DNA of 64,000 nucleotides, taken from contig JAWSUF010000002.1 in assembly GCA_033549365.1 (NCBI GenBank), positions 222,082 through 286,081 of the forward strand. Reading direction: 5' to 3'. Source of the stretch: Acidobacteriota bacterium. Lineage in GTDB: Bacteria; Acidobacteriota; Aminicenantia; Aminicenantales; Saccharicenantaceae. The position numbers and the translations under genes were made by a program. A model generated the notes under the pieces. It was not told the origin of the DNA. It was given only the letters and a program-made list of their open reading frames with translations, and ran no database searches. Positions 8,451-17,005 of this stretch are shown here, piece after piece (the stretch's first letter is position 1; each line of letters opens with the position of its first letter).

Positions 8451-9686
8451 ATGCCCGAAAATGTGTACGACGAACTGAAAGCGCGAGGTTTCATCGCCCA
8501 AGTCTCCGACGAGGAGGCCGTCCGCCGCATGATCGGCGGCGAGAGGGTGACGTTCTATATCGGCTTCGACGGCACGGCCGAAAGCCTGCATGCCGGAAGC
8601 CTTGTGCCCATCATGGCCATGATGCATTTGAAGAGGGCCGGGCACCGTCCCATCGCCATTGTCGGCGGCGGGACGACCATGGTCGGCGACCCAAGCGGGC
8701 GGACTGAAATGAGGCGGATTCTCGACGAAGAGACCATCCGCGCCTTCGGCCGGAGGATCCAGGACCAGCTCGACCGCTATCTTCACTTCGACGGCGACGC
8801 CTCCCTGGCCCTCGACAACGCCGACTGGCTTCTGTCCCTGAATTATATAGCCTTCCTCAGGGACATCGGCCGCCATTTCAGCGTCAACCGGATGCTGACC
8901 GCCGAAGCCTACAAGCTCCGCCTGGAAAAGGGCCTGTCCTTCATCGAATTCAACTACCAACTCCTTCAGGCCTATGACTATCTCGTGCTGTTCCGGCGTT
9001 ACGGCTGCCGTCTCCAGATGGGCGGCGACGACCAGTGGGGGAACATCCTGGCCGGTGTCGATCTCATCCGCCGGGTCGAGAGCGCCCAGGTCGAAGCCCT
9101 GACGTTCCCGCTCCTGACGACGGCGGGCGGGGCGAAGATGGGAAAGACGGCCGAGGGCGCCGTCTGGCTCGACGCCGGAATGTTCAGCCCCTACGATTAT
9201 TACCAGTACTGGATCAACTGCGACGACCGCGATGTCGGGCGTTTTCTGAAGCTCTACACGTTGCTCTCCCTGGACGAGATTGCCGGGCTCGCGCCGGCCG
9301 ATGCCGGCGCGGAGGCTCTGCGCGCGGCCAAGCGGATTCTGGCCTTCGAAGCCACGAAAATCACGCATGGTGAGAACGCCGCGGCGGAGGCCCGGGCGGC
9401 TTCGGAGGCGGCCTTCGGCGGCGCCGGGGATGTCGCGGCCCTTCCGACCACGGTCATCGCCGCGGACCGTCTGAAGGCCGGCGTGGGCGTTGTCGATCTT
9501 ATTGTGGAATCCGGGCTGACCTCCTCGAGAGGTGAGGCCAAACGTCTCATCCAGCAGGGCGGAATTACCGCGGGCGAGACCCGAGTGGATGCCCTGGACC
9601 GGGTTTTCACGGATGCCGAAATCGGACCCGAAGGGATTCTCCTCCGCGCCGGAAAAAAGAAAGTCCGCCGCATCCTGGCCGGCTGA
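8451..9686 (+). CDS. tyrS: Tyrosyl-tRNA synthetase
   Basis: 411 residues, a class I aminoacyl-tRNA synthetase that charges tRNA-Tyr. The N-terminal catalytic core shows YIGFDGTAESLHAGSL (HIGH-type motif, here HAGS), then the tyrosine pocket around FNYQLLQAYDYLVL and MGGDDQWGN. KMGKT stands for the KMSKS loop. The C-terminal about 65 residues form an S4-type RNA-binding domain (LIVESGLTSSRGEAKRLIQQ). Start at the ATG at 8451 because GAGGAG lies 8 nt upstream; the frame is open further back to 8382, across the predicted promoter. Convergent with mnmA, 18 nt apart. Confidence 0.97.
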   Translation: MPENVYDELKARGFIAQVSDEEAVRRMIGGERVTFYIGFDGTAESLHAGSLVPIMAMMHLKRAGHRPIAIVGGGTTMVGDPSGRTEMRRILDEETIRAFGRRIQDQLDRYLHFDGDASLALDNADWLLSLNYIAFLRDIGRHFSVNRMLTAEAYKLRLEKGLSFIEFNYQLLQAYDYLVLFRRYGCRLQMGGDDQWGNILAGVDLIRRVESAQVEALTFPLLTTAGGAKMGKTAEGAVWLDAGMFSPYDYYQYWINCDDRDVGRFLKLYTLLSLDEIAGLAPADAGAEALRAAKRILAFEATKITHGENAAAEARAASEAAFGGAGDVAALPTTVIAADRLKAGVGVVDLIVESGLTSSRGEAKRLIQQGGITAGETRVDALDRVFTDAEIGPEGILLRAGKKKVRRILAG

Positions 9687-9704
9687 TGTCCGCCGTCCCG
9701 GTTC

Positions 9705-10796
9705 TCAGGTCAGAATGACGCCCCCGCCGAGGACCGTGTCTCCGTCGTAAAATACCACGGCCTGTCCCGGAGAAATCGCGCGCTGGGGCTTGTCGAATTC
9801 CACGACGGCCGTGCCGTCTTTTCCGGGGGTGACGAGGGCCGGAGATTCGGCGTGTTTGTAGCGGATCCGGGCCGAGACTCTGAAGGGCCGGCGCGGTTTC
9901 ACGCGGGAGATGAAGCGCACGTCGCCGGCCCGAAGGGTTTTCCGATAAAGCGCCTCTTCTTCCCCGACCCGGACGGTCCGCGCCGTCGCTTCAAGGGCGA
10001 TGACATAGAGCGGCCGGGGAGCGGCGATTCCGAGGCCGCGGCGCTGGCCGATCGTGTAGCCGGCAATCCCCTTATGACTCCCCCGCAAGGCTCCCGACGT
10101 ATCGACGATCGGGCCCGGACGGAAAAGGCCGGGAGCCGTATTCCTCAGATAAGCCTGGTAGTCGTCACCCGGGATGAAACAGATCTCGCGGCTTTCGGGT
10201 CTTTCGGCGGCGGAAAGACCGAGCGAACGAGCCATGGCTTTAACGGCGCTTTTAGTCATGTTGCCGACGGGAAACAGAATTCGGGCGAGGCGCGGCTGTG
10301 TCAGGGTGTAAAGGAAGTAGGATTGGTCGCGTGTTGCGTCCCGGGCTTTCTCCAACCGCCATTCCCTGGGGTTTTCCCGTCGGCTGATGCGGGCATAATG
10401 TCCCGTAGCCAGGAAATCGGCACCTGAAGCCCGGACTCCGCGAAAGAGAGCGCCGAACTTGATGAACCGATTGCAGAGGATGCAGGGATTCGGTGTCCGG
10501 CCCCGGCCGTAGGCCCGGCGGAAGGGCTCGATCACCCGCCGGGCGAAATCCTTGCGCAGATCCACAACATGATGCGGGATGCCGAAGCGTTCGGCGGCGC
10601 GCGCCGCGGCTGCGGTTGCGTCCGGACCTCCCGGCAGGCCGGCATTTCCGCAATCCCCAGAAGAGGGCAAGGCATCGAACAGAAGCATGGTGAAACCCAG
10701 AACATCATAGCCCTCTTCCTTGAGGATGGCCGCGGCGACGGAGGAATCCACGCCTCCGCTCATGGCGACGGCCGCCCGTATTTTTCTTCTCCTCAT
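9705..10796 (-). CDS. mnmA: tRNA-specific 2-thiouridylase MnmA
   Basis: 363 residues. It activates U34 of Lys, Glu and Gln tRNAs with ATP and inserts sulfur. The PP-loop SGGVDSS is near the N-terminus. The two catalytic cysteines are visible in NPCILCNRFIKFG and ESREICFIPGDDY. GHYAR is the conserved tRNA/ATP-binding segment, and the C-terminal beta barrel (GIAGYTIGQRRGLGIAAPRP) is complete. I chose the ATG at 10796 because the conserved protein begins just there; the open frame extends to 10826. Presumably receives sulfur from a relay; a TusE-like protein is encoded 8 kb away, but a link is only speculative. Confidence 0.96.
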   Translation of the reverse strand: MRRRKIRAAVAMSGGVDSSVAAAILKEEGYDVLGFTMLLFDALPSSGDCGNAGLPGGPDATAAAARAAERFGIPHHVVDLRKDFARRVIEPFRRAYGRGRTPNPCILCNRFIKFGALFRGVRASGADFLATGHYARISRRENPREWRLEKARDATRDQSYFLYTLTQPRLARILFPVGNMTKSAVKAMARSLGLSAAERPESREICFIPGDDYQAYLRNTAPGLFRPGPIVDTSGALRGSHKGIAGYTIGQRRGLGIAAPRPLYVIALEATARTVRVGEEEALYRKTLRAGDVRFISRVKPRRPFRVSARIRYKHAESPALVTPGKDGTAVVEFDKPQRAISPGQAVVFYDGDTVLGGGVILT

Positions 10797-10935
10797 GAGA
10801 GATAGAATAGCACAGCCGCTTGCCAAAAAGCGTATTCCCCGCTATGTTATGGCGGTTCTTCCGGATTCGCGGGAGATCGAGGAAATTTTCGAATTCATTC
10901 GGATATCCTGACCCGAAAAAAGTTCATTTCCGGTA

Positions 10936-10964
10936 TTGTTTTGCTCACTGATATGTGATATATT
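10936..10964 (+). promoter_or_regulatory. Promoter and possible operator of hypED
   Basis: TTGTTT (10936-10941), 17 nt, TATATT (10959-10964). The spacer contains the inverted repeat TCAC-N6-GTGA (10945-10958), so a regulator could bind between the -35 and -10 boxes. The gene starts 18 nt downstream. Confidence 0.5.
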
Positions 10965-10981
10965 AGGAACGAAAAAAGAAG

Positions 10982-11905
10982 ATGAAGATAGGGTTGATCG
11001 TGAAAGCTTCAATTTTCGACATCAAGCGCTATGCCGTGCATGACGGTCCCGGCATCCGGACGGCCGTCTTTTTCAAGGGCTGTCCCCTGCGCTGCCGCTG
11101 GTGTCACAATCCCGAGGGTGTGGAGACGCGAGCGGAACTGCTGACGCGGCCTGGGATTTGCGCCCGATGCTACGCCTGTCTTGAAACCTGTCCGCACGGG
11201 GCGCTGCGAAAAGACAAGGACGGGTCTGTGGTTGTGGATCACAATCTCTGCGATACCTGCGCCGCCTGCGTTGAGGCCTGCCCGACGGGCGCGCTCCAGA
11301 TCGCCGGGCGGACCATTGGTCTTTTCGAGCTTCTGGACGAAGTCGAAAAAGACCGCATTTTCTACGACCAGTCCGGAGGCGGCGTCACGCTGACCGGCGG
11401 CGAGCCTTTGCTGCAACACGAATTCGCCGGGGCGTTTCTCGATGCTCTCCGGCAAAGGCGCATTCATTCCGTTCTGGACACTTCGGGCTATGCGCCGGAG
11501 GATGTCTTCCGCCGGACGGCCGCCCGGGCGGATCTTCTGTTGTTCGATCTCAAGACGGTGGATGATTCCCGGCACCGGAATTCGACCGGAGTTTCCAACC
11601 GCCTCATTCTTGACAATTTAAAATGGGCCGCCTCATCAGGGCCGCCCGTCAACATCCGCGTTCCCCTCGTTTCCGGCGTCAATGACGACGCGGACGAGAT
11701 CGGGCGGATGGCCGACTTCATTGTCTCCCTGGGAACGGTTCGATCCGTGAATCTTCTTCCCTATCACAAGGGCGGCGTGGAAAAGGCCGAAAAACTGGGA
11801 AAGGCCTCGGCTTTTCCGGAGTTCCCCGCACTTCGGCCGGAGAGAATCCGGGAGATTCGGGATCTTTACCGGGACCGCGGATTAGCAGTCAAAACAGGAG
11901 GATGA
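10982..11905 (+). CDS. hypE: Glycyl radical enzyme activase (HypE-type radical SAM)
   Basis: 307 residues. It uses S-adenosylmethionine to abstract hydrogen from the glycine of the adjacent glycyl radical enzyme. The radical SAM motif is CPLRCRWCHN (CxxxCxxC) after DGPGIRTAVFFKGC. Two ferredoxin-like 4Fe-4S motifs follow (CARCYACLETC and CDTCAACVEAC), as in most GRE activases other than PflA. TLTGGEPLLQ is the SAM-binding GGE motif. The ATG at 10982 has only a weak purine-rich ribosome site; a GTG at 11000 is an alternative start. It precedes the dehydratase with a 5-nt gap, the usual enzyme-activase pairing. The hypE symbol rests on the partner's identity. Confidence 0.92.
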   Translation: MKIGLIVKASIFDIKRYAVHDGPGIRTAVFFKGCPLRCRWCHNPEGVETRAELLTRPGICARCYACLETCPHGALRKDKDGSVVVDHNLCDTCAACVEACPTGALQIAGRTIGLFELLDEVEKDRIFYDQSGGGVTLTGGEPLLQHEFAGAFLDALRQRRIHSVLDTSGYAPEDVFRRTAARADLLLFDLKTVDDSRHRNSTGVSNRLILDNLKWAASSGPPVNIRVPLVSGVNDDADEIGRMADFIVSLGTVRSVNLLPYHKGGVEKAEKLGKASAFPEFPALRPERIREIRDLYRDRGLAVKTGG

Positions 11906-11910
11906 CGACC

Positions 11911-14274
11911 ATGAACGAAAGAATACAAAAACTCAGGCAGCAATCCCTGGACGCGCCGCCCTCGATCAGCTCGGAACGAGCCCGGCTGGTCACCGAGTTT
12001 TATGCAAGTCCCGAGTCACGCGGGATTTCCGTCCCCATGCAGAGAGCCCGGGTCTTCAGGCACATCATGGAAAACAAGGCGGTCTGCATCAACGACGGCG
12101 AGATCATCGTCGGAGAACGCGGTCCGGCCCCCAAAGCGACCCCGACTTATCCCGAGGTCACCTGTCACAGCCTCGAGGATCTGGATATCCTGAACAGCCG
12201 GCCCAAGACCTCCTTCGCCGTGGATGCCGGAACGAAAAAAGTGTATAAGGACACGGTCATCCCGTTCTGGAAGGGCCGGTCCATGAGGGACCGCATTTTC
12301 GCCGAGATGACGCCGGAGTGGAAAGACGCCTACGAGGCCGGAGTCTTCACCGAGTTCATGGAACAGCGGGCCCCGGGACACACGGTTCTGGGCGGGACGA
12401 TTTATCGCAAGGGCCTGCTTGAGATCAAGAACGACATCGCGGCCGCCCTGGCCGGCCTCGATTTTCTCAACGATCCCGAGGCTCTCGACAAACAGGAGGA
12501 GCTTCGGGCCATGGCGGTTTGCGCGAACGCGCTTGTCACCTACGCCCGTCGCCACGCCGCGGCCGCCCGCGATCTTGCCGCCGGGGAAAAGAAGGCTCTC
12601 CGCAAAGCCGAACTCGAAAAAATCGCCGAGGTCTGCGAGCGCGTTCCGGCCGAGGCGCCTCGGGATTTCCATGAAGCCCTGCAGGCCTATTGGTTCGTCC
12701 ATATCGGCGTCATCACCGAGTACAACACCTGGGATTCCTTCAACCCCGGCCGTCTCGACCAGCATCTCCAGCCGTTCTACAAAGCCGGTCTGGACGAGGG
12801 AACGCTGACCGTCGAAAGCGCCCGGGAACTTCTTCAGGCTTTCTGGGTCAAGTTCAACAACCAGCCCGCGCCGCCCAAGGTCGGGGTGACGGCCGAAGAA
12901 AGCGGCACCTATACCGACTTCGCCCTCATCAACGTCGGCGGCCTCAAGGAGGACGGCACGGACGCGGTGAACGACCTCTCCTATCTCATCCTCGACGTCA
13001 TCGAGGAGATGCGCCTTCTGCAACCGAGCTCCATGGTCCAGATCAGCGCCAAAGGTCCGGACCGGTTTCTGCTGCGGGCGCTCAAGATCGTCAAAACGGG
13101 ATTCGGCCAGCCGTCGATTTTCAACACCGATGCCATCGTCAAGGAACTCATCCGCCAGGGAAAATCCGTCCAGGACGCCCGTGCCGGCGGCGCCAGCGGC
13201 TGCGTCGAGGCCGGCGCCTTCGGTCGCGAGGCCTACATTCTCACGGGATATTTCAATCTGCCGAAAATCTTTGAGATCACGCTTCACAACGGGCTCGATC
13301 CGCGGACCGGAAAGAGAATCGGGCTCGAAACAGGCGAACCGTCGTCATTCGCAACATTCGACGATGTGTTCGAAGCCTACGGACGGCAAATCCGGCATTT
13401 CGCCGACATCAAGGTCCGCGGCAGCAACGTCATCGAGAAACTCTACATGGATGTTCTTCCGGCGCCGTTTCTCTCGCTTCTCATCGAGGACTGCATCGCC
13501 CGGGGGAGGGACTATCACGGTGGAGGCGCCCGGTACAACACGAACTATATTCAGGGCGTCGGCATGGGCACGATCACGGACATTCTGGCGTCCGTCAAAC
13601 ACCATGTTTTTGAAAAGAAAACCGTCGCCCTGACCGAACTCGTCGACGTCCTCGACCGGAATTTCGAGAACCGCGAGGACCTGCGGCGGATCTTCCTCAA
13701 CAAGACGCCGAAATACGGAAACGACGACGACGCAGCCGACTCCCTCATGACACGGGTCTTCGAGACGTATTTCGAGGCCGTGGACGGGCGGCCGACGCCG
13801 CGAGGCGGGCGCTACCGGATCAATCTCCTGCCCACAACGGCCCACGTCTATTTCGGCAAGGTGACGGGGGCGACGGCGGACGGCCGGAAGGCCGGCGAGC
13901 CCGTCTCCGAAGGCATCTCGCCCGTCCAGGGCGCCGACCGTCACGGACCCACGGCCGTCATCAAGTCGGTGGGCAAGATGGACCATATCCGGACCGGAGG
14001 AACGCTCCTCAACCAGAAATTTACGCCCCAGCTTCTCGAAGATGAAGACGGCTTGTGGAAGCTCGCGCAGCTTGTCCGGTCCTACTTCCGCATGGACGGC
14101 CACCACATCCAGTTCAACGTCGTCACAGCCGATCTCCTCAAGGAGGCCCGCAAGCATCCCGAAAAGCACCGCGACCTCATCGTCCGCGTGGCCGGGTACA
14201 GCGACTATTTCGTCGATTGCAGCGCCGAACTTCAGGAGGAGATCATCCAGCGCACCGAACACCACGACTATTGA
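11911..14274 (+). CDS. hypD: trans-4-hydroxy-L-proline dehydratase (glycyl radical enzyme)
   Basis: 787 residues. It dehydrates trans-4-hydroxyproline to 1-pyrroline-5-carboxylate by radical chemistry and is oxygen sensitive. The sequence follows HypD closely along its full length (EFMEQRAPGHTV, WDSFNPGRLDQHL, SGCVEAGAFGREAY, LPTTAHVYFG, RVAGYSDYF). Counting from the ATG at 11902, the catalytic Cys is 434, Glu 436, radical Gly 765, His 160, Asp 278 and Thr 645, the numbers I recall for the Clostridioides difficile enzyme. I chose the ATG at 11911 because AGGAGG (11896-11901) abuts the 11902 ATG but is 9 nt from 11911. No pyrroline-5-carboxylate reductase is adjacent. Confidence 0.93.
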   Translation: MNERIQKLRQQSLDAPPSISSERARLVTEFYASPESRGISVPMQRARVFRHIMENKAVCINDGEIIVGERGPAPKATPTYPEVTCHSLEDLDILNSRPKTSFAVDAGTKKVYKDTVIPFWKGRSMRDRIFAEMTPEWKDAYEAGVFTEFMEQRAPGHTVLGGTIYRKGLLEIKNDIAAALAGLDFLNDPEALDKQEELRAMAVCANALVTYARRHAAAARDLAAGEKKALRKAELEKIAEVCERVPAEAPRDFHEALQAYWFVHIGVITEYNTWDSFNPGRLDQHLQPFYKAGLDEGTLTVESARELLQAFWVKFNNQPAPPKVGVTAEESGTYTDFALINVGGLKEDGTDAVNDLSYLILDVIEEMRLLQPSSMVQISAKGPDRFLLRALKIVKTGFGQPSIFNTDAIVKELIRQGKSVQDARAGGASGCVEAGAFGREAYILTGYFNLPKIFEITLHNGLDPRTGKRIGLETGEPSSFATFDDVFEAYGRQIRHFADIKVRGSNVIEKLYMDVLPAPFLSLLIEDCIARGRDYHGGGARYNTNYIQGVGMGTITDILASVKHHVFEKKTVALTELVDVLDRNFENREDLRRIFLNKTPKYGNDDDAADSLMTRVFETYFEAVDGRPTPRGGRYRINLLPTTAHVYFGKVTGATADGRKAGEPVSEGISPVQGADRHGPTAVIKSVGKMDHIRTGGTLLNQKFTPQLLEDEDGLWKLAQLVRSYFRMDGHHIQFNVVTADLLKEARKHPEKHRDLIVRVAGYSDYFVDCSAELQEEIIQRTEHHDY

Positions 14275-14291
14275 CCGGCCATCTCAGCTTG

Positions 14292-14320
14292 CGCACCCGC
14301 GCCGGTTCCGGCGGGGTGCG
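14292..14320. terminator. Hairpin between convergent hypD and CDF gene
   Basis: CGCACCC/GGGTGCG plus CGCCGG/CCGGCG form a 13-bp stem with one bulged G and a TT loop, in the 72-nt gap between convergent genes. On the + strand an A-rich run follows instead of a T tract, so it may work as a two-way block or in the minus direction. Confidence 0.5.
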
Positions 14321-14346
14321 GAAAAAGCGCCGGATCGGCAATGCGT

Positions 14347-15264
14347 TTAGGGGTGCGGATCGACCGGGCGGACGTCGTCGGGTTCGAGGTGGACGACGGC
14401 ATCAACGATTTCCAGGCCGCCTTCGATCAGGTGATCCTTGACCTCCTCGGATATGTCGTGTCCCCGGCTCACCGGCATTTCGGGATCGACGGTGATGTGA
14501 AGATCGACGGCCACGTAAGATCCGCCGACGTAGCGGGTCCGGACGCCGTGCACATGTCGGACGCCTGTGACGGCTCCCGCGATGCGATGGATGGCGGCGA
14601 CGGTCTCGGCCGGGGCGGCCCCGTCGAGGAGTTTGTCCAGCTCGAGCCGCAGAATCCTGACGGCCGCCCGGAAAATGAATAGGGAGACAACGACGGCGCC
14701 GATGTGATCCACAAAGGCCCATTCCGGCTTGATCCGGGCCACGGCGACGGCGATGAGCGCCGGGAGGGAGCTCAGGGCGTCCGATCTCTGATGCCAGGCG
14801 TTGGCCAGAAGCGGCATGGACCGCAGATCCCGGCTCTTGCCCATCGTCCATCGGCAGAGAATCTCCTTGGTGATGATGGAAACGGCCGCCGCGATGACGG
14901 CGATCGTGCCGGGAGGAGAGACGTCGTGTTTTTCAGAAAGCGTCGTGATCGCATTCCAAACGATGCCGCAACCGACTGCGATCAGGACCAGACCGATGCC
15001 CGTCGTGATCAGAATTTCCAGCCGGTTATGGCCGTGCGGGTGGGTGTTGTCGGGAGGCCGGGACCAATACTTCCCCCCGACCAGGATGGCGACATCGGTC
15101 GAAACATCGGAAAGGGAATGAACGGCGTCGGCCGTGACGGCTTGGCTCCTCCCGATGATCCCGGCTGTGAATTTGAAAGCGGCGAGAGCCAGGTTGACGA
15201 TAAGGCCGACCCATGTGACTTTGGCCACTTGCGAATTTTGTATTTCGCGCGCCGTTGTGTTCAT
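14347..15264 (-). CDS. Cation diffusion facilitator metal transporter
   Basis: 305 residues with about six membrane segments and a cytosolic C-terminal domain. Metal-site motifs of the CDF family are visible: DAVHSLSDVSTD in helix 2, the histidine-rich HPHGHNR loop, and AWHQRSDALSS in helix 5 (HxxxD). The C-terminal domain has VRHVHGVRTRYVGG and DLHITVDPEM, the usual dimerisation fold with metal-binding histidines. Exports Zn, Fe, Mn or Co in exchange for protons; the specificity cannot be told here. Encoded opposite to hypD, with its own upstream gap of 111 nt. Confidence 0.92.
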   Translation of the reverse strand: MNTTAREIQNSQVAKVTWVGLIVNLALAAFKFTAGIIGRSQAVTADAVHSLSDVSTDVAILVGGKYWSRPPDNTHPHGHNRLEILITTGIGLVLIAVGCGIVWNAITTLSEKHDVSPPGTIAVIAAAVSIITKEILCRWTMGKSRDLRSMPLLANAWHQRSDALSSLPALIAVAVARIKPEWAFVDHIGAVVVSLFIFRAAVRILRLELDKLLDGAAPAETVAAIHRIAGAVTGVRHVHGVRTRYVGGSYVAVDLHITVDPEMPVSRGHDISEEVKDHLIEGGLEIVDAVVHLEPDDVRPVDPHP

Positions 15265-15375
15265 CGAATGTCCCCAAAAGAAAAAATGAAGTCTATCATA
15301 AGCCTTCCGATCGCCCGAAATTCAAGATTCGGGTCGGTATGGAATGCCGTATTCAAAGGCCCGTTGACAAGACGG

Positions 15376-16884
15376 CTAAAGCTCGAGATCCGGGTCCGAA
15401 GCCATTCCGGCGAAGGCCAGGTAAATCCATTTGGCGACATCCTCCATAAGCTCCGGCGTCAGCGTGTTCGTCGTATCCAGCGGATCGTGGTAGTAGATCG
15501 TCTTGTCGGTCCCCATGGTTCCGATGCTCAGGGTCCGGAATCCCGCCCGGCTGAAGATGACGCCGTCGGAACGCGGCCGGCCGATGGGTTTCCGGGCTTC
15601 GGTCGCCCTCATGTCGCGGTGAATGAACCGGTTGTTGGCCGTTTCGAAATGCCTCAGAATTTCCGGAAAGGACTGTCCGCCGCCGAGTACAAGGCCCGTC
15701 CCCGTCCCGACCATGTCCAGGTTGAAAAAGGCCACGGTCTTGTCCTTGGGAAACACCGGATTCCGAGTGTAGTGAATGGAGCCCTGCAGCCCACTTTCCT
15801 CGGCCCCGATGAACAGGAACATGATGGACCGGGCCGGACGGACGGGCAGGGCGGCCAGCGCTCGGGCCGCGCCGAGAATGTTGACACATCCCGAGGCGTT
15901 GTCCAGGGCGCCCGGCATGAACAGGCCGGCCAGAGTGCCGATGCCGTCGAGGTGGCCGCCGACGATGATGACCTCGTCCTTCAGGACGGGATCGGCGCCG
16001 TCGAGGATGCCGATGACATTGCAGGTTTTCCGGTCGGGATGAAAGACGGTTTCGGCGTCGATGGTCGCCTTTTTTCCCATGTTGAATGAGGCCGGGCGGC
16101 GGGTCTTGATGAGGCTTTCCTTGACGGTCGGATAGGTTTTTCCCGTTCCGAAGAAGAGATGGTCGACGACGGGCATGTCGGGATGCACGTAAATCAGACC
16201 GGGATTGTAGGAGGTGTTCGGATTGGCCGCTTTGCCGATGTAGAGAAGGCCGGATGCGCCCTGGCGGGCGGCATTGTCGAGCTTGTGCTGGTGATAACTG
16301 TAAGGTTCCCAGCGGGTGATTTCGTCGGGGTCGTTTCCGGCGTAGGGGACGCCGGCGTCAACCAGCACGATTTTGCCGCGGACGTCGACGCCTTGATAGT
16401 CGTCGTAGCCGAGTTCGGGCGCCGTGATGCCGAATCCGGCGAATACGACGTCCGCCGAAACCGTGCCGGAGCCGGAATTGTAGCCCGGGTAATAGTCATC
16501 GGGGAATTTATAAGCGACCGTGAGCGTCTCGCCGCCCCGTCCCGGAACATGGATGGACAGACCGCCGGGACTCAGGACTTCGACATAGGGCTTGTCGAAC
16601 CACTGGAAATAGGTTCCGTCGTCCCCGCCCGGACGGATGCCCCATTCGGTGAGACGGTCGGCGACCCAGCGGGCGGCTTCGATATAGCCTGGATGCCCGG
16701 CGGGGCGTCCGTCGTATTTCTCCGAGCTCAGCTTGACGGCATAGTCCAGAATGTCGTGGCTTGAAATCGTGTGAAAAATCCGGAGCATGTCCCGTTCGGC
16801 GTCGGAAATGCCCGAGGGCGTTTGAGCGGCGGGAAGTGCGGCACCCAGGGCGATCAGAAGGGTCAGAAAAAGAGATTTTTTCAT
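15376..16884 (-). CDS. Secreted M28 family zinc aminopeptidase
   Basis: 502 residues with a clear signal peptide (KKSLFLTLLIALGAALPAAQ). A protease-associated domain is inserted around residues 130-270. The co-catalytic zinc ligands of M28 peptidases are all visible: GGHLDG, GALDNASG, FIGAEESG (base and ligand), NLDMVG and YYHDPLDT. It should remove N-terminal residues from peptides in the periplasm or outside. GAGGAGG lies upstream of the ATG. It stands alone and divergent from proline dehydrogenase. Together with hypD and proline dehydrogenase it fits a peptide-to-proline feeding route, which is inference from position. Confidence 0.92.
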   Translation of the reverse strand: MKKSLFLTLLIALGAALPAAQTPSGISDAERDMLRIFHTISSHDILDYAVKLSSEKYDGRPAGHPGYIEAARWVADRLTEWGIRPGGDDGTYFQWFDKPYVEVLSPGGLSIHVPGRGGETLTVAYKFPDDYYPGYNSGSGTVSADVVFAGFGITAPELGYDDYQGVDVRGKIVLVDAGVPYAGNDPDEITRWEPYSYHQHKLDNAARQGASGLLYIGKAANPNTSYNPGLIYVHPDMPVVDHLFFGTGKTYPTVKESLIKTRRPASFNMGKKATIDAETVFHPDRKTCNVIGILDGADPVLKDEVIIVGGHLDGIGTLAGLFMPGALDNASGCVNILGAARALAALPVRPARSIMFLFIGAEESGLQGSIHYTRNPVFPKDKTVAFFNLDMVGTGTGLVLGGGQSFPEILRHFETANNRFIHRDMRATEARKPIGRPRSDGVIFSRAGFRTLSIGTMGTDKTIYYHDPLDTTNTLTPELMEDVAKWIYLAFAGMASDPDLEL

Positions 16885-17005
16885 GGCGACGTTTCCTCCT
16901 CGATCCTAAGAATCCACTATAAAGCTTCGGTCCCGGGAAGACAAGCCCGGGTGTGGCTTCGGCCGTTTGCATTTTGCATCGGGACAGGCTATCGTATCTC
17001 CCACA

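Noticed and set aside
14704..16089. 461-residue plus-strand frame opposite CDF and M28 genes
   Set aside because: Lies antisense to two genes with all catalytic motifs; low-complexity charged translation.
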